Source: Mytilinidion resinicola (Eukaryota > Ascomycota > Dothideomycetes > Mytilinidiales > Mytilinidiaceae). From it: a DNA stretch of 64,000 nucleotides. Within the stretch, counting starts at the first letter, position 1, and each line of letters begins with the position of its first letter. Location: positions 459,380 through 523,379 of the forward strand of contig NW_022985437.1 in assembly GCF_010093595.1 (NCBI RefSeq), read 5' to 3'. The notes under the pieces are model-generated. The model ran no database searches and was not told where the DNA came from. It saw nothing but the letters and a program-made list of their open reading frames with translations. Positions 31,747 to 42,956 of the stretch are shown here, piece by piece. The translations under genes and the position numbers were made by a program.

Positions 31747-33224
31747 GAACACTGATAAAAAAAACAAAGTCTGCTTGCAGAGCAAAAGTAGGCTCTTGTA
31801 AAAGAAGCAAAAAACCCTCGTCCCCTCTCTGGTTGAAGAACAATATAACCAGACCAATACCAGCGCCCTCGCGGCAAACACCATAATCCTTCCGCCCTAT
31901 ATATCCGCCCCGAGCCGGGCAAATGGCCCACCCCCAAGAATAGCAACCATGACGCTGATCAGGGTATGCTATCGAACCACCACACGCAGCTGCAATAAGG
32001 ACCGAGCATGCTCAGAAACAACCCGCCGGGCTCGCACCTATCACTGCACGCGACAATCCGTACTTGCAACCCGCCGCGCCCGTGGTTGGCGACCGCCACC
32101 GCTGCCTTTCGAAAGTGCAGAGGGGGCGTGGTGCGGGTTGAGACATGCGGGTTATCAGCTGGGGCGCGACGACACCGCCTTGTCAGCGGACAAGCGTGGG
32201 AGCGGGAGGCGCGCCCATTCAGCGGAGGGGGAGTGGCGGGGGAGGGCTGTGGGCTATTGACCTTGTGGAAGGGGAGAAGGGGGTTTGATAGGTGGGGCGG
32301 TGGGGGATAGGGAGGGTTAGAGGGACACGGGATGTTGTGTGATGGGGTTGTGCGACGTCGGTGGCTCTGTTGCGAGGGCTTCACCGGTTCGCGGTGCACG
32401 TTGGTGGGCGAGGGAAGGAGGTTGAGGGCTTGGATGAGAGTAATCGGGAAAGGGAGAGTCGAGGGGGTGGTATGAAGATGTTGTGAAGATGTTAGGTAGA
32501 GGACGGAGGGTTTAATCGAAATGCTCCTCGACCCTCTGCTTTCAAAATCTGAATTACGTGCTGGAAAAAGAGACCACTATCCATCCAAACATTCTCCAAT
32601 ACTCAGCTATCCGCATCCGGACCTTTAATCGTTGCGGTGAGCCACACCTCCCCCCATGCCATCTCACTACCGCCCAGATTCGGCCTCGCCGTTGCAGAGC
32701 CTCCCCCGTACGACATGCGCTTCCCAACCGGCTCCCCCTTCCCATTCAAGCAAAACGCCTCCCGGGGATTCTTCAAGACCTCTCAATATACCGGTGACGT
32801 GAGAACAAGCTCGCGACGAACCGTGGCTGGAACGTGCACTCCGTCCGGACCGGGACCACGTTGCCACGGGCATAAAGAAAACACCAGCACCCGCATCGTC
32901 CCCGTAGCTCCTCGCACATTCGGAGATAAGGCACGCGTCCTCACGGCGGGTAGTACAGGCAGGAGGCTGGCGGTGAGGAGGTCGAGACGCGGCCGTTGTG
33001 TGTAACGGGGCTTGAATGCGGTGGCACGGTGGAAGGGAGGGGGTGGGGGGCATGCAGCCCTACAAGCAAGCACACTGGAACACCGGAGTCAGTCTAGGCT
33101 TCCGTCATTCGCACATGAGCACGTTCAATCAATTGCTGGGAAACGGGTTCAGTAATCAGTGACGGGAATGCATTCAGGTTCGTGGCTCTTGTCCTTTCTT
33201 TGGTATTTACCATAGTCAGCTCCT
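31747..33224. other. Intergenic, 1.5 kb, GC-rich in parts
   Basis: Upstream of the MYB gene and downstream of the L-domain gene. Several frames of 100-146 codons overlap each other on both strands (for example 31959-32399 minus and 32637-33005 plus), with Pro/Arg-rich products and no domain; I do not accept them as genes. Confidence 0.5.
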
Positions 33225-36021
33225 TTAGCGTGGGCCGTTCGTGGCCGCCTCGTAGTCCGGTGGAGGCGGACTGACGTCGCGCCAGCTGCTGCTCCCTTCT
33301 CCCGCCCCGATCCCTCGGCCTCGTGGTGAGGTGGGCGGGCTGATGTCTCCCATGTGCCCTCCGCCTTTCGATCCTTGGCTCAGTTCTCTATCCAACTCCC
33401 TCGAGACGTCTCGAATAGGCGATGAATGTGGAGAGTTGACCTCGCGATACCCTGCGCCGGCAAGATGCTGCTGGGAAGATTCGGCAGCGAGCGGCGATGC
33501 CTGCTGCAGCGGTTGAAGTGCTGGGTATGCGTTGGTGGCTCTGGGCAGCTCGGGCATCGAGTAGCCGTCTTCTTGCAGGACCTTGACTCGCGCAGCGCGC
33601 CGTCTCCGTCTCCATCTCATGAACGCGAATATGATACCGGAGATGAGTAAGGCTAGAGGTGAGAGCTGTGTTAGCTGATAATCAATTGAGGAGAGGGAGA
33701 GGCATCGAAGGGTTACTCACTACCGCCGATGGCCACGCCGACACCTATTCCTGCCTTTGTCCCTTTGCTAAGGCCTCCATTAGATCCTAAATCTGACCCA
33801 GGGTGCCAGCCGTAGTTAGGATTATCGTCGCAGTTGAAATCACCATTGATATGGTGGGTGGCTTCGATGACGCTGCAGTCCCCGTCAAGAAACTCAGTTG
33901 AATTGATCACGACCGAGTGGCTAATGTTGAACAAAGAGGGCATTTTGATAGACGAGAAGCTCCCATTTATGTACATGCTGCCGTTGATGGTCTGCAGGCT
34001 CGGTAGGCCATCAAAGTTATGAAGTTCTGTCATGCGTTAGCATAGTCTGATTGATAAAATGCCGCGTCATCTATGTGTATACAGTGTTCTGCCACTGTTT
34101 GAAGAAGCCCAGCAAGGTTACTGATTGTCCAAACTTCATGAACATCAGATATTCAAAGATGACTTCAGCAACCTCAACCAGTGGTAGACATGTGCATACA
34201 GATTTATGATAAGATATTTGAGATAGATAGAACTCACCGGGATTCAAAGTTGCGTTCAGATTCCACCAAGGTAATACCTCGGGGTCCCAATCTGCCCCAA
34301 TGCTCTTAAGCTCTGGCATCGAGATGTTGTTGAGAACCGCATTGCCCCAGAAGTTCACGGCGTGATATCCAGAAGCATTTCTATCTTCCAGATCGTAGCT
34401 CTGAATACCGCAACATAAGGAGCCGATGCGTTCAAGGCCCGCGAACTCAATCGTTTGGAGCTTTTCATTGGAGGAGAAGTCCACGCCCTCTCCAATTGCC
34501 ATAAGGTTCGGCGCGGTGAAGTGTGTGATGTTCGCTCCCCATACTTCGAGCGTACCGCCAATGTATTGTAGTAAAGGGAGTGTAAGGATCGTGAGGTTCC
34601 CATTCCTGTCAAGCCTGAAATCCTTGTCGATGCCCAGTAGCTTTTTGGCGGTAAAGATTTTGATGGTAGTGGCTTCAACATACACGCCGCCCCCCACATT
34701 AACGAGCGAGCTGACCGTGAATTCATCCTGGATCCGAGTCAAGTTCAAGTCTCCCGTGATTGAGCGAATACCCGGCAGGTCAAAGGCTGCATCGCCAAGG
34801 CTAATATCATGGAGAAAGTCACCGTTGATAGGCACCTCGAGGAAGCCCAGCTTGTTGTTTCCCCAAATCGTCAGGTTTCCTCCTAGAATCCATACAGGGA
34901 GGGTCGTGTTTGTCAGGTTCGCATTGCTGGTTATGTTGAGACCACCGGTAATGTTGTGAAGCTTCGGAGCATTGATTCGCTGAAGACGAGTAACGTTTGC
35001 AACAATAAAGTCTCCATCTACAGTGTCGAGGGCCTCGTCGAAGTCGAGCACGTCGCTGTCGAAGCCCGGGTCGACAGAAATGGTTCCGGTTATAGTCGTG
35101 CATCCTGAAAACTTGTTCAAATCGGTCGAGCTTGAGATCGAATAGCTAGAATTGCCAGGAGTGTTTGGGATCGTGCATTCTGCATAGACGATGTTAGATC
35201 TTGTATTGCTTGAAAGTTCTATAAAGCCTCGCCGTAGATCTGCATAAACTTATCCACCACTGCGTGAAGCCCCCCCATCACGTTTTCGAATACCAAGACG
35301 AGATAGAACGTCGTCACCTTGGACAATCGGTAAAATTGCTAGGCCACCTCAGCGAGCAGAGGATAGGTATCCACAGACCAGCAGTGATCGGATGCTCCAG
35401 TTTTTGAGAACATATCAAGGCACTCCAAGCGGTAACAGAGGAGGGTACAGAACTCTACGACGATGTGCCTCGTCATAAGATTATCTACGCTTCTCTGCCA
35501 CTGTATATAGTGCCTCGATTCGTCTCAGATATCTGGAGACATTGTCTACTCTGAATAGTGGCCGAGCAGGTTTATAGGTTGCGTAAAGGAGTGACTCGTG
35601 GTCTCGTTAAGATTTTCGCAAGTGTGATGCAGGGCCGTTGGCAGTGGCAAGATAGTGTTTACAGACCTATGACGACGCATTATAGCGTACGTAGTCTCTC
35701 ATCAAGAAGAAACGAGTTGAGCCAACGGAAAGTTAGAATAAGGAATCTGAGTAGACAGTATGGAAGTAGACTCGCTGGTGTCAGCGTAGTGGGTTTGCCA
35801 AGTTCATAGGACTATTCGAGATGATAGAACTTCGAGTCGTCAAGATGTCCGAGAATACCTTGGGACGCAGCAAGCGGTGGCAATGAAGCGTACACAGAGT
35901 AAGGGGAAGCGTTGGATAGTATGGAAGTAGTACCTAGAGGATTGGGTGTGTTCTGAGCCAAAGTGAGGGCGAATAGGGAAACCAAAGATGCGCCACGGAG
36001 TATCGAAAGCAAATCCATCAT
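33225..36021 (-). CDS. Ecm33/receptor-L-domain-like surface protein with membrane anchor
   Basis: Exons on the minus strand: 36021-35934, 35179-34238, 34026-33721 and 33652-33225; total 587 residues. Exon 1 encodes a signal peptide (about 1-22, ending LTLAQ). The middle (about 35-430) is a series of leucine-rich turns typical of Ecm33/receptor L domains: ITGTISVDP, LDTVDGDFIVANVTRL, ITGGLNITSNANL and ITGDLNLTRI. It holds many N-x-S/T glycosylation sites. A Gly/Ser-rich stalk precedes one membrane helix (about 440-460; VAIGGTLLISGIIFAFM), an RWRRRRR stop-transfer and a cytosolic tail with PPPDYE. Family members act in wall integrity. Exon 1 is joined by a 754-nt intron, long for this genome; phases agree (both leave G|AA), but the join is the least sure part. 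Confidence 0.65.
35318..35365 (+). repeat. Possible tail fragment of the degenerate repeat
   Basis: GGACAATCGGTAAAATTGCTAGG followed by CCACCTC resembles the tail of copy 2 (GAACGACCAGTAAACTCGTTAGG then CACCTC). It lies inside the proposed long first intron of the L-domain gene. Weak, by-eye similarity only. Confidence 0.3.
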
Positions 36022-37464
36022 GGCAGCAACATGCGGGGAAGGATGGAAGAAACGCCAAAAGGATTGAAGCGACCGGCCATGTTATGGTATAAGCATGTCA
36101 GCACTCCCCATACTTGCCCGGAATCCTTGAAGCTAAAAGAGGCACAGTAACGATGACTGCTGGCGTTCCCTAACATTGCAAGGATTTTACGATATACAAA
36201 CCGTATGAAGGAATGTTTGGGCTGTAGAAGTCCAATAAGAGGAGCGATGAAGTGGACCGGGCCGTTCTAGGAGAAGAAGCACTGCCCGAAGGATTCATAT
36301 ACTCCTATTGGGATTGGTTGTGCGAGGTTGATCGGCAAGGCAGAACGCGAGAGCATAGCCTCGTTCGCTGCATTCACGAGACGGCGACTCGGTAGTAAGA
36401 TGCTTACTTGAGCGTTGCCCTAAAGAGCGAGAAGATAGACCTATCTTAGAGCCCTCTATCTAAGTAGGTGATTGAGTAGATGAACGCGCAAAAAGTACCT
36501 ATAATGATGAGAAGGTCAAGACATTGATGCCACTGCTGTGCTGGAGTTCTGGCGCCTCCGTCGTCCAAAATTCGTCTTGAACACTATCCAACCCTCTTAC
36601 GCCTCGTCTGATTCCGTAATGGCATTTCCACAATTGCCGTGTTTCAGTGCGAATGCGCTTGTCTGCATGGTTACTCTACTATAATAAGTTCCTGGGGTGA
36701 GGCTGAGCTGACGATCCCTTGACGTTTGACAAACAGAGTGCGCGCTAAGATCTTAAGCTGGACGTAAGTCGGAGAGGATAGCCCGACGGGATCTTTTTGT
36801 GATGGGCCGTAATCGAGGGAGTAGATGGAGTTCTTCGTTATCGTAGACGAAAGATTGTGGTTTAGTGTGAAAGCATGTAATAAAGTGGCAGGGTGGTATC
36901 GAGATATGTGGCATAGTATCCGCTCTCCGAGCGACCAGGGGCTAATGATCCACTTGTTGTTTTACATCAAACTGCATTCATATTCATCATCATCTTCGCT
37001 CCAAGACTCTATAAATACTGTATACAATTTAGTGCGTACGCGCAGCATTGCCATGTTATCTCTAAGTGCCTCCCCATATTGCCAACCGTTTCCATTAGAG
37101 AGCCATACAAGATCTATTGGGCGTCAGGGAATCTAGTTAGCAAAGGGCCTTTTACGTTACGATCGGATGAGAAATTTCTATACTATATAATGCTACCACA
37201 TGGATAGAGATTGGGAGTTTTGGGCTCTGGATGTAGATGAGTTCTCCCTCTCGTGATGGAGTGTGACGATAGAAGCAGAGCTGTTCAATCGACCGATTGC
37301 TTCGCTGAAATTAATTGAATCGATTGAAGACTTGGCAGTTAGCTCATTATTTACGGGTGGGGGCGCTGAGCTCAGAGGTTGAAAGATAAGCGTTCCCTAC
37401 CTATCTATACATCTATCTGCGAATCTACCCAAGAATCCGTGCTACAAGAGAAACAACTCAACCT
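36022..37464. other. Intergenic, 1.4 kb
   Basis: Promoter side of the L-domain gene and 3' flank of ACH1. No coding frame with support; AT-richer from about 36800 to 37300. Confidence 0.5.
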
Positions 37465-39455
37465 TTATAGCTTCGCCTTGCTGATACTCCTATCATCCCA
37501 ATGCGGCAGCTTCATAGTTCCATGATCGTTGAGGTGCTTGTGCATGTCAAACGCGTTCCACAGAAGATGCGGCTCATGACCCCATCCCTTCCTCAGGCAC
37601 TCGAACTCAGCCTTCTCGAAGTAGTCCAGGAGAATCGGCTTGTAATCGGGATGAGCGCACTTATTGATGATGACTCGAGCACGCTCTCGTGGTGAGAGAC
37701 CCCTGACATCGGCGAGGCCTTGCTCGGTTACGACAACGTCGAGATCGTGTTCGGTTTGGTCTACATGCGTACACATGGGTACGATGCAAGAAAGGCCGGT
37801 GGGGTCGGTCTTGGTTGGGCGCGTAGAAGGGGTGTGCATGATCGAGTATTTTGAGGACCGTAAGAAGTCAGCGGAGCCGCCGAGTCCATTCAGCATTCGG
37901 GAGCCCATGACACAGGTGCTGTTTGCGTGCGCGTAGATGTCGACTTCGACTGGCTTTAGACTTGTTAGCAGATCTCACAATTGGTGATAGGGGATAGGCG
38001 TACTGTGTTCATTCCGATGACTCCCAGGCGACGGATAATCTCGGGGGAGTTAGAAACTTGCTGAGACCGAAGCAGCAGCTTTGGGGCATAGTCTTTCCAG
38101 CCTTTGTAGAAACGCTCGAAACCGTCTGGCGAGAATCGGATACTTGTTGCAGTCGCAAAATCGAGGTTACCGCTGTCAAAAAGATCTAGGAACGAATCTT
38201 GGAGGACTTCAGTCCAGACTTTCAGATTCTTGAAGTTGGCACCGCCGGACTGGAAGTTGTCTGTCAGTTTCTCGGCAGCTACGTTTAAGACGAGTATGCG
38301 GCATATTGACTTACCGCAAGACCGCCGACGACCGCGTTGGCTATGTTTCCGATGCCCGACTGGATAGGGAGAAGATTCTCAGGTAGTCTTCCATGCTTGA
38401 CCTCATGTTTCAAGAACTCAATCAGATTCGAAGCAATTGCTCGCGATGTTTCGTCCTCGGGGGCGTTTGGCTGAGTCTGATCTGGATAGTTTGATTCTAC
38501 GATTGCAACGACGCGTTCCGGATCGAGTGGGATATGCGGTGTGCCGATGCGATCCTCGGGTGCCATGATCTGAAAGCACAATGATCAGTCCTGTCTTTAG
38601 TACATAGAGGTTGTACTTACCAAATACGGTTTCCGGCGTGGTGGCAGATCCGTCATCGTGATGTCGTGTAAGCCTTCGAAGGAGGGCGCAGCTGTATTCA
38701 CTTCAATGATAATCTGCACACCTCATCAGCCAATTTCCCACTCAGAATTTCTTCAATCCCACCCACCTTATCCGCCATCTGAATCAGCTCCGGACTCGCT
38801 CCCACACTCGCGCCCGGAATAATCCCGCCGTCTTCCGTAATTGCACTCGCCTCCACGATCGTGACATCTAGCCTCTGATTTGGCTTGTGCATCGTATAGA
38901 ACCCATACATCAGATCGACCGGAAACATGCTGAGATGCTTATCAAAGAACTTGATATTGCCGTTATTGATGCCTTTCGCGATTTCTTTTCCGACTTGGTG
39001 AGGGGACCGCCGCTCAATCATGTTGTTCCGTGCCCAGCGATTCTCGGTTTCGGCGCCGGAAGAGGCACCCACGAAGAGGTTGTATTTCAGTTGGCCTTGG
39101 AGATTGTTCTTTTCGACGTGGGTGGCGAGGGCGTTGGGGATCATCTGGGGAGTGGGTTAGTATATGTACGCAATGTGAGACCGTAGTTCCAGCTTGAAGT
39201 TCTCTAGAAACCACAGAAGCTTGTGATTGACTAACCTTGGGGTATCCAACTCCAGTAAACCTTCAAACAGCACAGTAAGCCCAGACTCATTAGATGTAGA
39301 AGTTTCACCGGCTCCCTTCGGAGCTCCGACACTCACCCACTCCAGCCCACATACGCGCCATTCGGAAAATGATGGATTAGATCCTCCGCCTTCGCAATCT
39401 TGTTCAAATAGCTCGGCCGCCTCACCCGGCTCTTCAGCAGCGCAGAAGCAGACAT
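37465..39455 (-). CDS. ACH1: Acetyl-CoA hydrolase / CoA transferase Ach1
   Basis: Seven exons on the minus strand: 39455-39337, 39260-39236, 39144-38767, 38713-38621, 38569-38315, 38249-38004 and 37953-37465. Introns are 50-91 nt; total 534 residues, close to yeast Ach1. Recognisable blocks are [19 protein letters not shown] (assembled through a 25-nt exon), [61 protein letters not shown] and [18 protein letters not shown], which carries the likely catalytic glutamate. The enzyme moves CoA between succinyl-CoA/propionyl-CoA and acetate in mitochondria. The ORF start [19 protein letters not shown] is basic, compatible with mitochondrial import. Confidence 0.93.
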
Positions 39456-40496
39456 CGTGGGTTCAATTGAAGCTTCTCTCTGTTTTCAGATCACCCCACC
39501 ACAGCACAGCTCCACGAACCTCTCAGGAAAATACAAGCGCAAAGACGAGTCCAACAAGAGACCACGACGCGTAATATGAAGAGAGAGAAGAAAATGTAAA
39601 GAGAGTTTCTTGCACCATCAACGAGCTCCAGAAGAGTGGAGAGGGAAAGAATTGAAGGATAGAGGTCCAGGTTCACGAACGCGGCTGTTATTCCACGCCC
39701 GGTTATCCTCCAATGGCGCGGGGAGCTTTAGTCTAAGGCCGCTCCGTTCCGCCTCGGATGACCTCTTTGAACTTGAACCCTTGTATCCCTGTATTACTCG
39801 GAGTAAACTCGGTGTGTTGAAATACTGGTTGAATTCAAGGTACCTGAATGGTAAGTGTCGTCTGGTCCCTTAAAACATGGTTATACGATTATATATGTAC
39901 ATAAATACATCACAGACTCGAGTAGGCAAGCAAGAGGAAGGATGAAAATGCGATCCATTAATCGTTAAAGCCATGCGACCGTAGCTACATCTCTGGCATC
40001 AACTCGTGCGTGTTTGTCCGTCTGTCATCCATCTACGCCCAAGAGGCTGATCCAGACGGCCAAGCTTCCCCTTAGTCAAGCACATCTACATATGTACAGA
40101 AGAAAGCAACTGTGCAACGCCGTCATGATGGGCCGTGATGCAATAAGGAGTCAAAATAACGAGAGAAACATGGAAAAGGTCATGATGCAATGTGCGTTGA
40201 GGTGCATTTTGTTATGAGAGGGAGGGCACGACCTGGACGCCGACTTATGCGATGTTGTTGTTTGGCCTTTCTCTCGCCGATGCAGTCCATCGCACGGATG
40301 CGGTTGCTGACTCCCAGCCTACACTCCGAGTGCTATGGCTGGCTCCGGAACGCGATGATCCAGACGAGCCGATCGAAGGTCCTAGAATTTGATTCGATCT
40401 AGTCCAGAAGGCTGAGAGGCTGGAGCAAGTTTCGACGTGAAAGAAAAAAGACAGCGAGAACTCCACTCCCACGCGAACTTAAAGAGCACTTTGGGG
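39456..40496. other. Intergenic, 1.0 kb
   Basis: ACH1 promoter and 3' flank of the WHI5/NRM1-like gene. No supported gene. Confidence 0.5.
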
Positions 40497-42075
40497 TTAC
40501 CGCTTATTCGGTGCCTGTAATGGTATCTCATCATCGCTCTCCCCTAAATGCGAGCTGTGAGAGTAGCCCGCGTCGAATCGCATCTTTTGGATCGCGTCGT
40601 GAGATCCGTTGGCCATAGCCCTCACGTCGTCCGGCTCGCTGCTGCTGCTCCCATTGCGATTCTCGAAAACGACACGTTTCGCGGCCGAGAATTCACTCCT
40701 GAGAGGACTCGGCTGCGCGTCAGCACTTGTGTGAGCAAGGCGATTGGAGTTGTTCGGACTGCTCATGAAGAGTAGGGTGTCCACCGCGTCTTTTTCGGCC
40801 TGTTGACTAGGCATACGGAGGATCCCTGCTCGAGGGATCGTGGTCGGGGTGCTTGGCGCACCAACATCGCTGTAGTATTTCCGCTGGGTAGAGAGCATTG
40901 GTGGCACATGAGTAGAATTAGAACGACGATTACGGCGAGAAACAATGTCTGCTGCTGGTGCTAAGGCGGGTGCGTTAGAAGCGTTCCCCTCCGTATACAT
41001 TAGACGTGTTTGTGGAAGAGGTTGGGAAGATCCCGGCCGCCAACTAGCTGCACTAAAAGTCAGCAAGCTTGTAGTAACATTATTAAGAAATATCACGTAC
41101 AAGGTGGCGTCCCGTTGAGGGATCGTGAGATTCCATTAGGACTAGCCTGGCTAGGCGAGGCCATGTACTGATCTAACGTCTCGGAAACACCGCTCGGTCT
41201 TCGACGACGCTCTGCAAACCTAGGGGAATCAAGTGATCGCCTTCCCGATAGCCCAATAGGTGAGCCTCGTTGCGAAGGAAGTTCCTCGAGCTCATCAATC
41301 GTACGTTTCTCCCATCCATTCTGCACCTTCACCATGGCATAAGACAAACGAGTCTTGAGTTGGGCGGATAACTGCAGCAGACGCGGTTAGCCGTCGACGC
41401 CAATGCACAGGGACGGAAAGTTTAAAAAGGACGTACTTCGCCAATCCTGCTCACATTGGAATCAGTGCTTGTATTTCTCGAGTGCCCGCCGCGCACTGGA
41501 GCGCGCATGGGACTCTCCACGGTGCTGCTCGATCCGGCCGACTTGACTGTTCCACTGGCGGTTCTCTTCGACGCTGGTGCCAAGAAAGGAGTATCGATGG
41601 ACATTGGGCTTGTCGCTGTCGCACTGCCACTCCCAGTGCTGTTCTCGCGCAAATCGGTATTTAGTGGCGGGGCGATCGGACGTGACTGCTGCTGCGCACG
41701 CGGTCGAGGCGGCGAGGCGGCCACGGACTGGCTGGAATCGAATCCCTGGGACTGACTGGAGGGCGCGTTTGAAGATGTTGGAGAGGTGAGTTCGGTTTCG
41801 GCGCTGGTGGAGTTTGAGATATTGCTCCAGGACGACAGTAACCGTGGGCCAGCAGCAAAGCCGCTCGAGGCAACAGAGACGAACGACTCCTGGGAGTTCG
41901 GCACGACATCGCGTCGCGTGGTTGTCGGAATGGCGGACGCATGCTGGGGATTGATGGCGTCTGGCAGACGTGTTGGGCGTGCGGGACTCATGCTGAACTC
42001 GGCCGGCTTCATCACCCCATGCCGAGGACTGGCAGTTTCCAGCGGAGCGACTGCCTGGGGCGAAATTGCTTGCAT
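40497..42075 (-). CDS. WHI5/NRM1-type cell-cycle transcriptional repressor
   Basis: Three exons on the minus strand (42075-41437, 41371-41101, 41047-40497) with 65- and 53-nt introns give 486 residues. Most of the protein is Ser/Pro/Thr-rich and disordered, with many SP/TP sites (SPTS, TSPMS, SPMR) suitable for cyclin-dependent kinase. A short helical block, LSAQLKTRLSYAMVKVQNGW (214-233), matches the Whi5-domain region. DTLLFMSSPNNS (393-404) resembles the short motif by which Whi5 and Nrm1 contact SBF/MBF. These proteins hold G1/S transcription off until phosphorylated (Whi5) or after S phase begins (Nrm1). Which of the two it is cannot be decided here. An ACGCGT box lies 109 bp before the ATG. 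Confidence 0.7.
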
Positions 42076-42956
42076 CAGATGGCTGGTAGCGAGAGAGATT
42101 CAGGGTTGACAGAGGGCAAAGGCCAGAGATGTGTCCCAGAAGACGGAGTTTCTTCGCGATGCTGGAGGCGGCGGCGGGCCACGACGCGTGGGCGGTGGTA
42201 TCTTGGCGCGTTCGTCCGGGGTCCTTGAGTCTGTGCTGCGATGCGCTGGACGGAGGCACGTTCAAAGACACCGGGGCAGGCGCGGCAATGCTGGGCCGTC
42301 GGCGGGCGGAATCGCGTGGTGGATGAAAGCAGCACTCTGGGCGTCGATAAAGCGGAGAGCATGCGTGGTCACATGGAGACTTCGACGACCGGTCGCGAGA
42401 CCAGAACAGGCGGCCCGAAGTCGTCAGCTCCCCGCCGGTTCCTCAATGCATCAGGGCGACGCGACTGTGCTCGCAACCGTCCCGGCGAGGCTGATTGCGC
42501 AATGCCGGGCGCGACAAAGCATGCATGGACGTGACGTGACGGGGCCGAGATGCATATCGCGGACACGGCTACGTATCGCGAGATGCGTTGATGCAGCCGG
42601 GCAGGACACATCGCGCCGATCCATCACTCCTCTGATGCCTGCCTTTGATCGAATCTGCAGCACAAGGAACACGAACCCCGCGACGCATGCAAAACACCAC
42701 CCATGGGACGGAACGCGGCTGCTCTCAGATGTCGTGAAGGACCAAGGACAGCGACGCCACCATGCAGCCAGCCGCCGTTGCAACGCGCCGTTATCCATCT
42801 CGCTCCGCTGCCAGGGTCTTCCCAGCCACGATATTGGGATCGACATTCACTGCTATGCCATGTAGTGAAGAGATCAAGTGAATGCTGAATAGATGGTATG
42901 GCCACCTTCTTGGTATAGTCTAGAATTGCTCCCACAGGCCCAACAGTCCGGCACAC
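42076..42956. other. Intergenic, WHI5-like promoter to BMS1 3' end
   Basis: 881 bp, GC-rich. A plus-strand frame of 244 codons (42131-42865) crosses it but begins in the WHI5-like promoter and has an arginine-rich, domain-free product; I treat it as non-coding. Confidence 0.5.
42184..42189. promoter_or_regulatory. MCB-like ACGCGT box upstream of the WHI5/NRM1-like gene
   Basis: Palindromic ACGCGT, 109 bp before the start at 42075. GGCGCGTT lies about 20 bp further upstream. ACGCGT is the MBF binding site and NRM1-type genes are often MBF targets. One such hexamer is expected every ~4 kb by chance. Confidence 0.4.

Noticed and set aside
31959..33073. Several overlapping 75-146-codon frames on both strands
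   Set aside because: They overlap each other, are Pro/Arg-rich, and show no domain; composition explains them.
42131..42865. 244-codon plus-strand frame between the WHI5-like gene and BMS1
   Set aside because: Arg/Ala/Gly-rich product without domain or splice pattern, in a GC-rich promoter; long frames are expected there by composition.
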